Source: Thermothelomyces thermophilus ATCC 42464 (Eukaryota; Ascomycota; Sordariomycetes; Sordariales; Chaetomiaceae). Taken from it: DNA of 64,000 nt. The notes beneath the pieces are model-generated. The model was not told the DNA's origin. It worked only from the letters and a program-made list of their open reading frames with translations, and searched no databases. Location: the NCBI RefSeq assembly GCF_000226095.1, contig NC_016476.1:2666001-2730000 (forward strand), written 5' to 3'. A program made the position numbers and the translations under genes. Shown here one piece after another: positions 22,070 to 34,000 of the stretch (position 1 is its first letter; each line of letters opens with the position of its first letter).

Positions 22070-23935
22070 AGCCTAGATAGCTTTGCGCTTATAGGCTATA
22101 CCAACGATACTCGACTTGTTATTAAGGCCAAGTATGCCCTTGGCCCACATCCAAGGGCATGTCGAGCAGGGGAGAAGCAGACTGTTATCAGCTAGTAACC
22201 CTAATCACGCACTTCGCGGAGATCGCTTACAACCCGGTAAGGTAACAATCATGACGATTCGTGATACATACCGCAGGAGTAGCCACACGCCCTGACAAAA
22301 CGGCCTACGCAACCGTATTAGAAGCTGTATGGTGTTCCGGAACTAGGGAAAGCAGACCATCGGTCAGGGCGATCCAGTCAAGATGCTAATTATATATATT
22401 GGTTCGCGTAGATCGCTCTACGGTAGAGAAAACGATCTATATCGACTGGGGATCCATGTCTGCATATACGTCTACCTAGTTTCTATTGCTAGATAGGGAC
22501 CAAGCTGAAATGGCCACGACGTTTTAGTGGTTAATGGCTACATTCTGATGTACTGGCAACGTAAAAGTGCCTGCTTCTCTTATATAGTCGGCTACGATGG
22601 GAACCGGGGAGTGGTAAGGAATTGTCAACGGCCGAGTTACATTAGGGAGCAAAGGCAAGTATCGACGGAGTTCAGTTCGGAAGCGCCTACACACCTCCGT
22701 CAGTCGCCTAAGCAGTCCGTATCTAAGCTTACCAGTCAGCAGGTATAAGGATGCCCTATTTCCTATCAAGAACTCCTACTTAGTCTGGGAATACCTGTTT
22801 ATTTACCATCCAGTAGATAAAGAATACTTCTTTTCAAGAACTTTACTACCACCTTAGTACTACGTCCGATCCTTTCTTATGTAGCTTTGGGTATTATAAC
22901 CGCCGTTGACAGATCTAAAGGTTTAGGCATTCTATCTATAGGTTATCTAAGGATATATACTAACGTAATGCTAGGGGCAGGCTGTAATCACAATCAGGAG
23001 TCCCTCATTCCTCAAGGAAACGCTCTAAAGCAGCGGAGCGGCTATAAACCTCGTAGTCTGTGTACAGCTATCTAAACATATCACGAACTCAACCACCCAT
23101 TATACTCAAGAGCAGACAACAAGGTAGGCACTTTCTAATCCAGATCTTCATTAGACCCCTCCAGAGATTTATACTCCTCGGGAAAGGGGTATATTAAGAG
23201 ATCGTTAATCCCTAAGATTTCTATAGAAAACATGTTAAACAACTCCTCGGATCTGACTAGCAAATAGAAGAATAACGACCAGCCTTCTCCTCCTCCTACT
23301 CCCCGTTCTAATTCTCCCCTACCCCTTCCTCCTCCCACACCACCACCAAGCCCTGGCGGTGATTTCATGCAATACCTTGACGACAAAGCCGCAGACAAAA
23401 TAGGGTTCCCTAAATCAGACAAATAAGATACCATCATTTCAGAACGTAAGCTATAAATCAGCGAAGGTCCACCCTAACAGATATCTGGTACGAATGCGAA
23501 CGTATATGGAAAAGCGTGAAGGATTGTTAGTACATCTGAAGGTGGTATTCTTAGGTTTACCTTTAGCTATCTTGTTATTCTATACAGATTTGTGGCTAGG
23601 TTTGGACTTATACTAATAAAGATAAATGGTTCTTTAAGCTAAGTAATAGATATAAACCGGTTATAGGCTTATATCGCTTAGCTAAGTTTTATTCTTATCT
23701 GCTCTCTTCCTCTTGGTTATTTGAATAAGCGACTTTGTATAACGTAAGCAAGATGCCCTTATAACCCTAACCTAGGATAAGAGCCTTGTTTACACTTTTA
23801 TCAGACGTCTGGTAGTAATAACTTATAAGGTGCATTTTTAGTCCTAAGCCAAGTTCGACAACAGCTCTAGAGCTTGCACGACAACCGATATTTAATGTTA
23901 GCAATTTCTACTCAAATATCTTCAGACCTCTAATA
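22070..23935. other. AT-rich gene-poor stretch, probably decayed repeat
   Basis: There is no recognisable coding sequence. A short perfect inverted repeat lies at about 22135-22157 (gcccttgg with ccaagggc). A pyrimidine-rich run lies at 23280-23350. Word use (many tag, cta, ata) suggests old mutated repeat DNA, but I cannot name the family. Confidence 0.4.
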
Positions 23936-23939
23936 CAAA

Positions 23940-24420
23940 TTGATTTTTGCTATTAATATATATCTCATCAAGTCGACAGACGGTTTCCGGAGTCGCGTTA
24001 CGAAAGCCGGTCTCAGGAACGAAGATCTAACCCTGAAAATGGAAGGTCTACGGGCCGTGCCATTAGAAGAACAACGAGAACTACTACGACCGGAGATCGC
24101 GGAAGTTGTCAGGGCATACAACACCGAGGAAGACAAGGTAAGCAAAGTCAAGAATGCCTCATGGGGCGCGTCATGTTAACTAGATGTAGCGAAGGTGCAT
24201 TGAACAACAGGCGAAGTCCCGAGGGAAGATTCTCCGTATACGGCCACAGCTGGGACTTATCTATCTGGAAGGGGCCCTACCTGTAGATGGTCGAGTTCAT
24301 GTGGTTATAGTTGTCCCACCGCCTCTCGAAGCGCCAAGTGATGGGGCAGTAGTCGCAGACAGATGGCTCCAAGCACACGGAAAGCCTTTCGAGCTCAGCG
24401 TAGGCAGGACCTCCTTAGAG
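23940..24420 (+). pseudogene. unrecognised gene relic
   Basis: A protein-like frame with good codon character (LRNEDLTLKMEGLRAVPLEE, then LLRPEIAEVVRAYNTEEDK) runs into a GTAAGC site at 24136. A second protein-like stretch after an ACAG at 24209 reads GLIYLEGALPVDGRVHVVIV and then VADRWLQAHGKPFELSVG. The text then fails within 60 bases. No complete gene can be drawn and I do not recognise a family. The phrase DGRVHVVIVVPPP is faintly like the header end of Crinkler-type proteins, but this is too weak to name it. Treated as broken. Confidence 0.3.
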
Positions 24421-24649
24421 CACTCGACACACCTACCGTCGTCGTTGGCCTAACTAACAACGATCGCGTAGCGAAGAAGATATCGCTCAGAGGCAAGCGG
24501 GACTGCCGGGTCGCATGCTTGACGGAACAGTCAACTAATTATTATCCTTCTCTCCCCTCTTCTTTCTCTCTCCTCCCCTTGACTAGGTTTATGGACATCG
24601 GCTGTGGTCTGGAGTACTTGTGTGTGGTTAAGTAATTAAGAACAAACGG

Positions 24650-26860
24650 CAGAATGCCAGGGGCGCCGAGATGGATCATCATCCCGGTTATACACTTGTG
24701 ATGGACTTCATACACCACACTACGCAGTATTAGGTTGTAAGGTTTTACTTCTCCCTACTTTGGGTACAAACGGGGGCTTTCGTTGGTGGATGTCTGCGAA
24801 AGTTGGCAGCCGTGGTCGATTTCGGCGCGCCGCAAAAGGTTAATTACCTGAGCATGGATGAAACTTATGCTCGCCAACAAAGTTGGGTATCCCTTACGGA
24901 GTAGAAGAGAAAAAGAAAGGATGAGAGCAACTTCTCGTCCCAGATTCGTGGGTCCCTGTAATGAAGGAGATTGGAAAACCCCCCCCCCCCCAAAAAAAAG
25001 CCACACCTGGAATGATACCGTAAGAGAGACCAGTACGGAGTAACGTGTTTGGGTTGCGTCGCACTCAGCCGGGCACCTCGCCTCGGCAAGTGGGAGAGAA
25101 GAGGGGGGGGAGGAGGAGGCGCGGGTGGGTGGTTACCAAGAGCGAAAGCAAGAAAAAACAAATCACGTCACCTCACTCAACTCCCAGGCCACCCCTTGTT
25201 CGCATGTATTCAAGGTATTCCCACCGCCGGCTAGCTGTTTGGTTTCTCGACCCCGTTAGTAGTGTGTATAAAATATAGAGTGTTTATTATATCCATGCAC
25301 CAGTGTAAACAGAAGTGCGCAACAGCCGCTCTCACTAAAGCTCGAGGGTCCTGTGCGGACAGTTACCGAACGCAGCAGGTACTGTACTGTATGTATGTAG
25401 TGTACATACATGCATAGATATGTACATACATATGGACAGTGGGGGGCAACGGAACGAATGCCGGGAACGTGAGGCCGGTTCCGCGGGGGGGCTCCTTACG
25501 TTGTCCGGACAAAAATCGTGCCGTGTACGGATTCGGTTCTCCCACCACCCGTGCGCCTCTTCCCAACACCGCGGGCCTTGGGGGATCCCCTTGCGGAGGT
25601 CGAGGAATCCGGTAGGCTGGGGAAAAACGGGTTGTGGAGTCCGAGAGACTAATTAGTGTACTGCGTACTAGTGTATGTATGTACGTCGACGAGAAGTGGG
25701 TTGTCGAGTCTCCAAATTGAAAATCATATCCTTTATTGATACGATTCCAAACAGAAGGGGGGAAGGAATTGCCGATACAACCAATACCAAATAAGGAAAT
25801 GTTAGAGGGCGGCGAAATCCCGGGCTGAGCAACAAACCAGACAGCGGAGACAGAGGACGAACACCAGATAATTAATGTACAGATCCGTACTTGCTACTAC
25901 GCTACGCAGTATGTATGTACATAACTTCGTAGGTATGCTGACAAACAGTACTGTGCACCAAGGACTCGCATATCAACATGACGAATCTGGTACGATCAGC
26001 GCACCATCAGGTCCCTGGATACTAGTGTAGTAATTCCTCTCGAAGTAATCCGGAGTGTCTGGCGTATGCAGTCGACTTGAGGATTCGGTCGCCATACGGA
26101 GGAATATATGTAGCCACACAGCGCGCGAGGCATCAGGGAACGTGAATTTCATTCTGACAAGGGACTTGGTCGGTTGCGCCGCCCGGTGTGTCAGCAGGTG
26201 GACGGGTGGCGTGGTAATGCTTTGTCTCGGGGGAAACCACGCCATTTCATTTCGCAGTGCCCTTTTTGGTTCTCGTTTTTTTCTTTTTCTTTCCTCACAT
26301 TCTGTGATGTTGGAGTGGAAAATGGAAGGAGTGGATACTTTATACCCTGCCTCCCGCTTCTCCCCTTTCCCCCTCTAAAGTGGACCGACAAGGGAGAAAG
26401 CTCCCGAAGGACTCGATTGCAGCGGGCAATCGCTAACCCATGTCCCTTGTCAAGTAGTGTATTGCAACCCTTGCAGACTTGGGAACCTGTGGGATGGAGC
26501 TTGCACCTAGTGTATCTTCGCTACCATTATCGGGTCGCTGCAGGCTTCGGATGGAGCGGGGCAGGTATCCCCGGACCTCCGCAGAATCTGATTTGCTACC
26601 GGAAGGGCAACACGGCGAACACGGCGATGTGCCGTCCATACTAGTACGGTGCCAGTGTACAACAGTACTGCGGTAGCATAGTGTTTTATGTTAAGTACTA
26701 TTAAGTAACCCGTAGTGTGAAAACAAGCTTAATAAATCTTGATCCCGCTGCAGTCGAGACCCGGCGTTCTGGTTCCCAATAATTATACCCCATTATAATA
26801 CCTTTGCCGCAGCTTCGGTGTCAGCACTTAAAATCCAGAGCAAACCAAGTAATCACACCA
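24650..26860. other. intergenic, no gene seen
   Basis: The stretch contains C/A homopolymers (24978-24998), tatgtacatacatgcatagata-like repeats (25385-25435 and 25670-25690) and AT-rich patches. No frame shows a recognisable domain. The last 100 bases are probably the promoter of the SDR gene. Confidence 0.45.
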
Positions 26861-26863
26861 AAA

Positions 26864-28143
26864 ATGGGATCTGTTGAGCCGAACGCGGCTAGAGTCGCCA
26901 TTGTTACCGGTGGGACGGTTGGTCGACCCCCTTGCTCTCCCTCGTTGCCCCATCTCCCCCCTCTTCCACCTCTTCCTCCTCTTTTCCTTCCTCTTTTCCA
27001 CCAGGCTTGCTTCGCGGTGCATTCCCCAGGGACCACCAGAGCTGACAAAGGCGTCGATAAAAAAAACGTCCAAAGAGCGGCATTGGGCTCCTCCTTTCCC
27101 GGCATCTGCATGCAAAGGGCTGGCGTGTTGCCCTCGTCGGGCGACGGGCGGACGTGGGCGCCCCGAAGACGGCGCTTCTCGACCGCTCGGGCGAGAGGGC
27201 AGTGTTCGAGCAGTGCGACGTGTCCTCGTACTCGTCCCAGGCGGCCATGTTCAGGTCGGTATGGGCCAGATGGGGGCGGCTGGACCTGCTGATCGCCAAC
27301 GCCGGCAACGTCGACCACGGGTCGTGGTACAACTTTGGCGGCCGCGGCGCCGGCGTCGACGACCTGCCGCCCGAGCCCGACAGCAGCTGCACGGACACGC
27401 ACCTCAAGGGCGTCATGTACGGCACCCGGCTGGCGACGCACTTTATGCGCCACAACAAGCCCTCGCCCGGCGGCAAGATCATCGCCACCAGCAGCATGCT
27501 CGGCCTCCATCCCTGCCCGACCTTCCCCGAGTACGGGGCGGCCGAGGCGGGCGTCATCCAATGGGTCCGCGTCAGCGCGCCGCTGCTCAAGCTCAAGGAG
27601 AACATCACCATCAACGCCGTCATGATGGGGCCCGTCATCACCCCCGTCATGCCCGGGTTTGCTAAGGCCTTCCTGCCCGAGGAGTGAGTGAACCCCGCCT
27701 CCCCCTCCTCTCCTTTTCCAACAATTTTTCTTGGTTTTTATTTTATGTTTTATTTTTTTCATTTTGTGACATTTGTTCTACATTTAAATTTTCTCCTTTT
27801 GAACCAGTTGCTGACCCGCTGGGCCTCTCTCTCTCTGCGCCTGTGTCCTTGCAGGCTTGTCCTCCCCAGCACCATCCTCGAGGCGTATGACGTCTTCATC
27901 GATGACGCCGAGAACCAGCGGACGGGTGAGACGGTCGAGACGGCGCACGACCGGCTTTTCTGGCACGAGATGCCGGAGCTCAAGGCCGGGAAGCTCAATG
28001 TGCGCAACATGGCCGTCTACGAGCCGTGGTTTGCCGCCATGCACGGCGAGAAGAGCGGGCTCGAGAACGCGCTACAGGGGCCGCCCGAGGGGAATGCCGA
28101 GGATGCTGGTCGCGCCGAGGAGTTGGCAGTGGGCATGAGGTAA
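26864..28143 (+). CDS. short-chain dehydrogenase/reductase-fold protein lacking the catalytic Lys
   Basis: Exons 26864-26917, 27076-27683 and 27855-28143 encode 316 residues. The first join (GTTGGT..CCAAAG) restores the NAD(P)-binding text VTGGT-SGIGLLLSRHL. The second (GTGAGT..TTGCAG) gives PEE-LVLPSTI. Family marks are WRVALVGRR, CDVSS, LDLLIANAGN and IIATSSMLGLHP. It is closest in feel to fungal 15-hydroxyprostaglandin-dehydrogenase-like proteins. The usual YxxxK reads YGAAE and the helix-4 Asn position reads THLKG, so two members of the Asn-Ser-Tyr-Lys set are replaced. A redox reaction is therefore doubtful. The frame and splice sites are otherwise clean. The first intron is pyrimidine-rich. 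It neighbours an NmrA-like gene on the same strand. Confidence 0.82.
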
Positions 28144-28979
28144 GAACGAGAGTGAGTGGTGTTGAGCATTGCTCCCGCGAATGGGGGTTTCGATTACCGA
28201 GTTGAGTTGGTAATTAGTGGGCACGAGGTGGGAAGTGAGTGGCAATGAGGACTGCCCCCGCGCGAATTCGGGGTGTTTCGTTTCCGAGTAGAGTACGGAA
28301 CAGTTCTTGTGATGAGCCTAGTCTAGTCAAGCTCTCGAGTCGCACCAATTCGCTCGGCATCAACGCAAGCGGCTCCATGGGGCCTAGTTAGTGTAACGGT
28401 GGGAACTTACGACTTTATGACCACGACTGGTGTGGCCGTGGGGGAGGGAGAGACCTACCAGCATGGGATGGATTCAGGGGGAGCCCTTCGCAGGATACAA
28501 CCCACACACCGCACATAGCCCAGTACACGTACTGTACACAGTACACTACATACGCTACTCCGTACCTAGGTATGTATGTACCTATCACTTGCTCAGTAAG
28601 CAAGGGTTCGAGCAATGGCGGAATTGACCGTCAACCCCGCAGTCCAAGACCCTCACATAAAAGCTCTTGATTAGTGTAGCTGCATGAACTTGTGTATGTA
28701 TGTATTGTAATCCGTACATGCAGTAGTGTTAGGATGCGCACCTTGCCTAGTTACCTGCCTACGTAGGTATTAATCAACTTACCGACACTTATTACTTAAT
28801 TATTCAGCTTTGCAGCTTGCCCGATCCGCAACCTCATTCACTTCTCCCATCTCACCCTAGCCTATACATAAAAGATTGCCCCTGTCACTGACGGCCCCCA
28901 AGTACGTGGCGTTGCGTTGCGTTGCTTCGGGTCCAAGCAGTTTCTCTATTCCCCGACTTGAAGGATAAGGTTGGCTTCC
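28144..28979. other. intergenic with diverged duplication
   Basis: This is the spacer between the SDR and NmrA-like genes. About 60 bases at 28151-28207 recur in altered form at 28231-28294 (gagtgagtgg...ccgagt). TATGTATGTA-like repeats lie near 28570 and 28695. No gene is seen. Confidence 0.45.
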
Positions 28980-30037
28980 ATGTCCGACGTCAAGATCATT
29001 GCGGTGACGGGCGCCACCGGCGCCCAGGGCGGCGGGGTCGTCAACATGTTGAAGAAGACGGCCGGCTGGCGGGTCCGGGCCATCACGCGCAAGCCGGAGA
29101 GCGAGGCGGCCAAGAAGCTGGCGGCCGACGGGCTCGTCGAGGTGGTCCGCGCCGACTTCGACGACGAGGAGTCGCTGGTCCGGGCCTTCGAGGGCGCCGC
29201 CGCCGTCTTCGCCGTCACCAACTGGTGGGAGGCCCTCTTCTCGGGCAAGTCGCAGTGGGAGGCCGGCGAGATCGAGGAGCGCCACGGCATGAACCTCGCC
29301 CGCGCCGCCGCCCGCACGCCCACCCTCGAGCACTACCTCTGGTCCACCCAGCCGAGCGCGAAGCGCCGCCTCCCGGGCCGGCTCGAGACCCCGCACATGG
29401 ACTACAAGGCCAACGTCGACGACCGCATCAAGGCCGAGCTGCCCGACCTGGCACGCAAGACCACCTACCTCTACTTTGGTTACTATCCCCAGAACATGGC
29501 TTACTTTCCCCTGCTCAAGCCCTTTCAATTGGTCAGTCACTTCTTTCTCGTCATTCCTCTCTCTCTCTCTCTCTCTCTTTCTTCTCGAATGCTAACACAA
29601 TCTCCATCCAGCCCGGAAACGGCCAGTACGTCCAGCTCTTGGCCACCGATCCGGAGGCCAAGATCCTCCTGGCCGGCGACATGTCGATCAACCCGGGCAT
29701 CTGGGTGCGGCAGGCGCTCGCGACCGGCGCGCCCGCGTTCGGCCGGTACGCCAACGTGGCGCTCGAGCGCTGGTCGTTCCGGCAGATGATGGACAAGTGG
29801 TCCGAGATCACGGGCAAGCGGGGCGTCGTCGTCCAGGTCACCGAGGAGGCCTGGACCCGGCTCTGGGGCCCCGCCGGCACCGAGCTGGCGTGGCAGTTCA
29901 AGTTCGGCGAGCTCTGCGACCCCTGGGCCGTCCGCGACGACTTCATCTCCCCCGAGGAGCTCGGAATCGGCCCGGACGAGGTCGTCGGTTTCGAGGGTAC
30001 CATCAAGGGGTTGGCCAGCCTCGGCTTGTTTGACTAA
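28980..30037 (+). CDS. NmrA-like NAD(P)-binding protein
   Basis: Exons 28980-29531 and 29612-30037 (intron GTCAGT..ATCCAG with GCTAACAC branch) encode 325 residues. The ATG at 28980 is the first in frame. The Rossmann motif is KIIAVTGATGAQGGG, followed by RVRAITRKPES and a VVRADFDDEESL second strand. Further marks are AVFAVTNWWE, HYLWSTQPSA, then SINPGIWVRQAL and FRQMMDKWSEITG. NmrA-like proteins bind dinucleotides without a classical SDR catalytic set and act as redox sensors or as regulators of nitrogen or stress genes in fungi. The precise role here is unknown. The intron has a (CT)n run. No defect is seen. It may share regulation with the SDR gene upstream, but they have separate promoters (840-base gap). 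Confidence 0.88.
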
Positions 30038-30391
30038 TTAGAGATGTGATGTATTGAATTAATTGTTAGGTAATCTTACCATATCTCAGGTATATCTACT
30101 TAGATAATATCGAGATTTGAGGGAGATGCCCGATTACAGCAAGGTTTTTTTCGTTGATGATTGGCCCTTGGTTAATTCACACATGTCTGTTAATTATAGT
30201 AATTACGCCACATGCTCGAGGGCGTGTCGTTTCCGCCCTGTGACACAACGCCCCTCAATTCAAGCCTACATATGTCTCTAACCTCCCATCACCTGAGGTA
30301 AGTCTCTGACGTGTTCTCCGAGCAAAGGGAGGGAGCTAATACACGTCTAGATAATGACCAATAATTAATTAATAATTATACCCTAAGATTA
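30038..30391. other. intergenic up to the nested retroelement block
   Basis: No gene is seen. It ends at the ATACA target duplication of the copia element (30392-30396). Confidence 0.5.
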
Positions 30392-30396
30392 ATACA

Positions 30397-30607
30397 TGCC
30401 GAACGCAGTAGGAGCTCCGGGAGCGTTAAAAGCAGTCTACAGTAGGTGGCTATACAAAGGAGACAGTGCCTTATTAAACTATCTACAAAGGAGACAAAAC
30501 GACTAATATTTATAGACAAAGGAACTAGCCAATACGTTAGCAACGACGCCTCATACGCTATGGCACATATATAGCTAATACTCTTAGAAGCTCTACAGCT
30601 TCTGACA
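30397..30607 (-). repeat. copia LTR, left copy (3' LTR of the element)
   Basis: It begins tgccgaacgcag and ends cttctgaca on the plus strand and pairs with 51808-52018. An AAGGGGTG purine stretch borders it inward on the minus strand, as expected of a polypurine tract. Confidence 0.88.
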
Positions 30608-30629
30608 CACCCCTTAGTTAAAGGCAATA

Positions 30630-31054
30630 TGTCACAGAAATATATATACAGGACACCGCCTGAGCCGCCTTCCTCGGCAGGCCAATAAGACAACAGGCAC
30701 GAACAGACTAATCAGGAAAGGATCACGCTTAGCAAAGTGATCTATACACTACGGGATTACCAACATAGCCGTGATCCTGACAGCAAAGGATCACTAAGTA
30801 AAGAGTAATCCCAGGATTATATATATATATAGATAGTCACTCATTACAGTAGACTCTAGGAGTTTACTAGTAATAGTAACTTACAATTATAGTACTTATA
30901 CTAAGTATCGTTATTAACTACCATAAAAGATAACTCTAGTGTTATTATAAACCCTTTAACTTCACCAAATCCCTTAGACAACCTGCCTACTTGTCCTGCT
31001 CAATCTACCTTCGTCTGAACCCTTTTAGAAGAAGTCTAAGTTAGGTTCGTTACA
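30630..31054 (+). repeat. old gypsy 5' LTR
   Basis: It begins tgtcacagaaa and pairs with 37319-37743. Differences between the pair are mostly transitions. Confidence 0.88.
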
Positions 31055-34000
31055 CGTTGCTATTACTCCCTTTGTTCTATTATAGTTTAGAATAGAGGTA
31101 ACTTTGACCTCGATATCGACATAGTTACTAACGTTACGGCCGAATAGCTGCTTGCTTAGCTTGGTTAACTCTATTAGCAGATCTAGGAGTTAGACTAGAG
31201 AGATAAGGCTGCTTAAGCTCGAATTAAGGAACTCGAGAACGGCAAAAAGCACTTATAGAAGCTGGTTAACAAGGCCTATACCAAAATCAAAGCACTCGAG
31301 GGCGCTAAAGTAAGCTATATTAAAATTAAACTACCTAGTAAATATAAAGGAACTAAGGAAGATCTTGTAGGATTCCTAATAAACCTTTAATCCTACTTCT
31401 GGCTTAATGATAACAAGTTTCCGGATAATAAAGCTAAAGTTCTCTATATAGCTACGAGACTAGAGGGTAAGGTATTTAGATAGTTTAAGCCTATATAGAA
31501 TGACTACCTTACTAAGGAAGATAAAGATAACTAAGACGTATTTATATAGGTAGTCTTTCGATCCTATAACTGTTTTAAAGAAGAGCTTTAAAAAGTTTTT
31601 AGTAATAAAGATAAAAAGATTTATATATAAGAAAGACTTATTAATCTCTAATAGACTAAGTTAATAGCCTCCTATATTATATAGTTTAGATAAGATATAC
31701 TTAAGTCTTAGCTTAATAATAAGATATTAATATAATTATTTCATAATAGCTTAAAGGAAAAGGTTAAAGACAAGCTATATAAGTATAATTAGCCTAAGAC
31801 TCTAGATAAATATATTATATAGGCTATTAAAATCGATAATTAACTCTATATATAAAAATAGTAAAAACAAGGCTAAATAAATGGAACTATAATTAAGGCT
31901 AATAATAAGAAAAAGCAAGCATATATTAGTACCTTATATAAGATATACCCTAGAGCTATAGATATAGATATAGTATAGAAGCAAGACTAGAAGAAGATAA
32001 CCAAAGATAAGCCTAATATTACCTACTATAACTATAGAAAGAAAGGGCACTATAAGCAAGAATATCAAAGCCTAAAGAAAGAGTAGAAAACAGTCCCTAA
32101 AAAGGAAATTACGGTTATCGACGAAACTACTAAGGATATTATCAAGGTAACGGCTATAGGCTACGAAGATAAGGGTAATAATACGGATAGTCTTAGACAC
32201 GATAGCAATAGTAAAGACGAACAAGCACTATACTCCGAACTAGTCACTATAGACCTAGAGATAGGTCTTGCTAAATGGGATATGGTAGGAGAGTATATAC
32301 TACTAATTTCGATTCTCCTAGCCTTAAGGTAGTAGGGTTTTACGGTTATATAGAGGTAGGATAGATTATAGACAACTAATACCTAAGGAATCGAAAGACC
32401 TAGACCTAATGTTCTATTCCTTTAGGAACGAATTAAATAGTACTATAATAAAGTTTTCCGGCTTAATACGGAACTACGCGAACGGGATAGACGCTTAATT
32501 CGACTTACCTAGTAGAATAATAAGATAAAGGACGAGATAAGGGAACTTTGACGTATCGTAGAAACTATTAAAAGAGAATAGCCTATATATATAATAGGCC
32601 TAATAGCTATACTAAGTATTTTAACAACTAGTAACTTAGTAACGATATATGGAACCTAGAATACTAGTTTATACGCGCGAACCGTAGAAAAGATAAGCGT
32701 ATATAGGGAAGCTACTAGAAGAAATACTCCTACCATAGTATTAGAGTACCTATAGTCTATATATAATAGGAAGGATTTAGGAAAGAATTCTAATACCTCC
32801 TAGGCAACGCTATATAACTATACCCTTAATACAAGGCATATACGCAAGTGCCCTAGTTCTAGTATATAGTATACAAATGCTAATATTACTTCCGCGACAA
32901 ATTCGAAAACAATTACTAGCCGACCCGATAAGGAAATGAGGACGGAAGCCTCTGCCCTATAGAATAGGTCTACAATACAGGAAATAGAGCGGCTAAATTG
33001 CTCTAGAAGATCGAAGCCTATAATCTAGAAGGCATTACGATAGTTCTAAGACGAGCCTAGCCTAGGTACTACAGAATAGGACGAGATATATAAGACTTAT
33101 ACTAGAGCAACAATTGCCTCTATCATATAGATAAAAAGAAATCGCGAATTCGGGAGCTTTAGATAAAGCTATAGCATATATGACGAGAAGTAGAATAGAC
33201 TTAATAGTAGAAAGCCGTAAGTACTTAATGGCTTACGGAAATAAATATAATCAACGAAGCCGCTATTAGCCAAATAACTAAAGAGGTTAGCACTGACCTA
33301 GGAAACGGGTTAGGGCTCTTCGAGGGGCCTAGAAACCATTAACGCCTGTATAGCGGCAGGTAGTAGTATAGTATAGGAGGAACTAGCGTAAGAGACCACT
33401 ATATCAAGACCTCCTGGTAGAAACATAGGAAATTACTATAATCTTTAGACGACAGCAATAAGATAAGCGACTATGGATAATAGTATAATAAAAATAGCAC
33501 GAAATGCTTATACTAGTAGATAGTAGAGTAGAGATAAACCTAATTTTGCCGATGCTTATAAATTAGCTATAGATACCCTAGAGAATAAAGCAAAAGTATA
33601 GTATAGTTAAAGGGCTATTTCTAATATAATAGATATATAAGAAGACCAAACCAATTGATATTATTATAGTAGGGAAGACTATAACAGTTATATTTAGTAT
33701 TATAAATATAGGTAATAATAAAGATATGATATTAGGGTTACTATAATATAAAGATTATAACCTAGATATTAGCTAGAAGAATAGTAGCTACCTATAACCC
33801 TAAATAGAGTTATATTCGACTAGCAAGATAGGGAGTATATAAGGATTATAAGCAGACGATGCTCAGGGGAAGGCATATCCTATAGATCTACCGCAAGAGA
33901 CAAGTAATAGTAGGCAGACTACTATAGACTCTAGAAGAAGCGATATAATAATACCGACATTATAATAAGAAGAACAAGCTAAACTACTAATAGCTATTCC

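Noticed and set aside
14230-24640. Starship-type giant element
   Set aside because: No tyrosine recombinase (captain) text or flanking target repeats were found, although the accessory content would fit.
26821-27762. Long minus-strand frames opposite the SDR gene
   Set aside because: They are mirror frames in GC-rich coding DNA; the plus strand has the SDR motifs and splice sites.
26864-30037. Secondary-metabolite cluster
   Set aside because: An SDR-fold and an NmrA-like gene alone, with no polyketide synthase, peptide synthetase, terpene synthase or P450 in the window, do not make a cluster.
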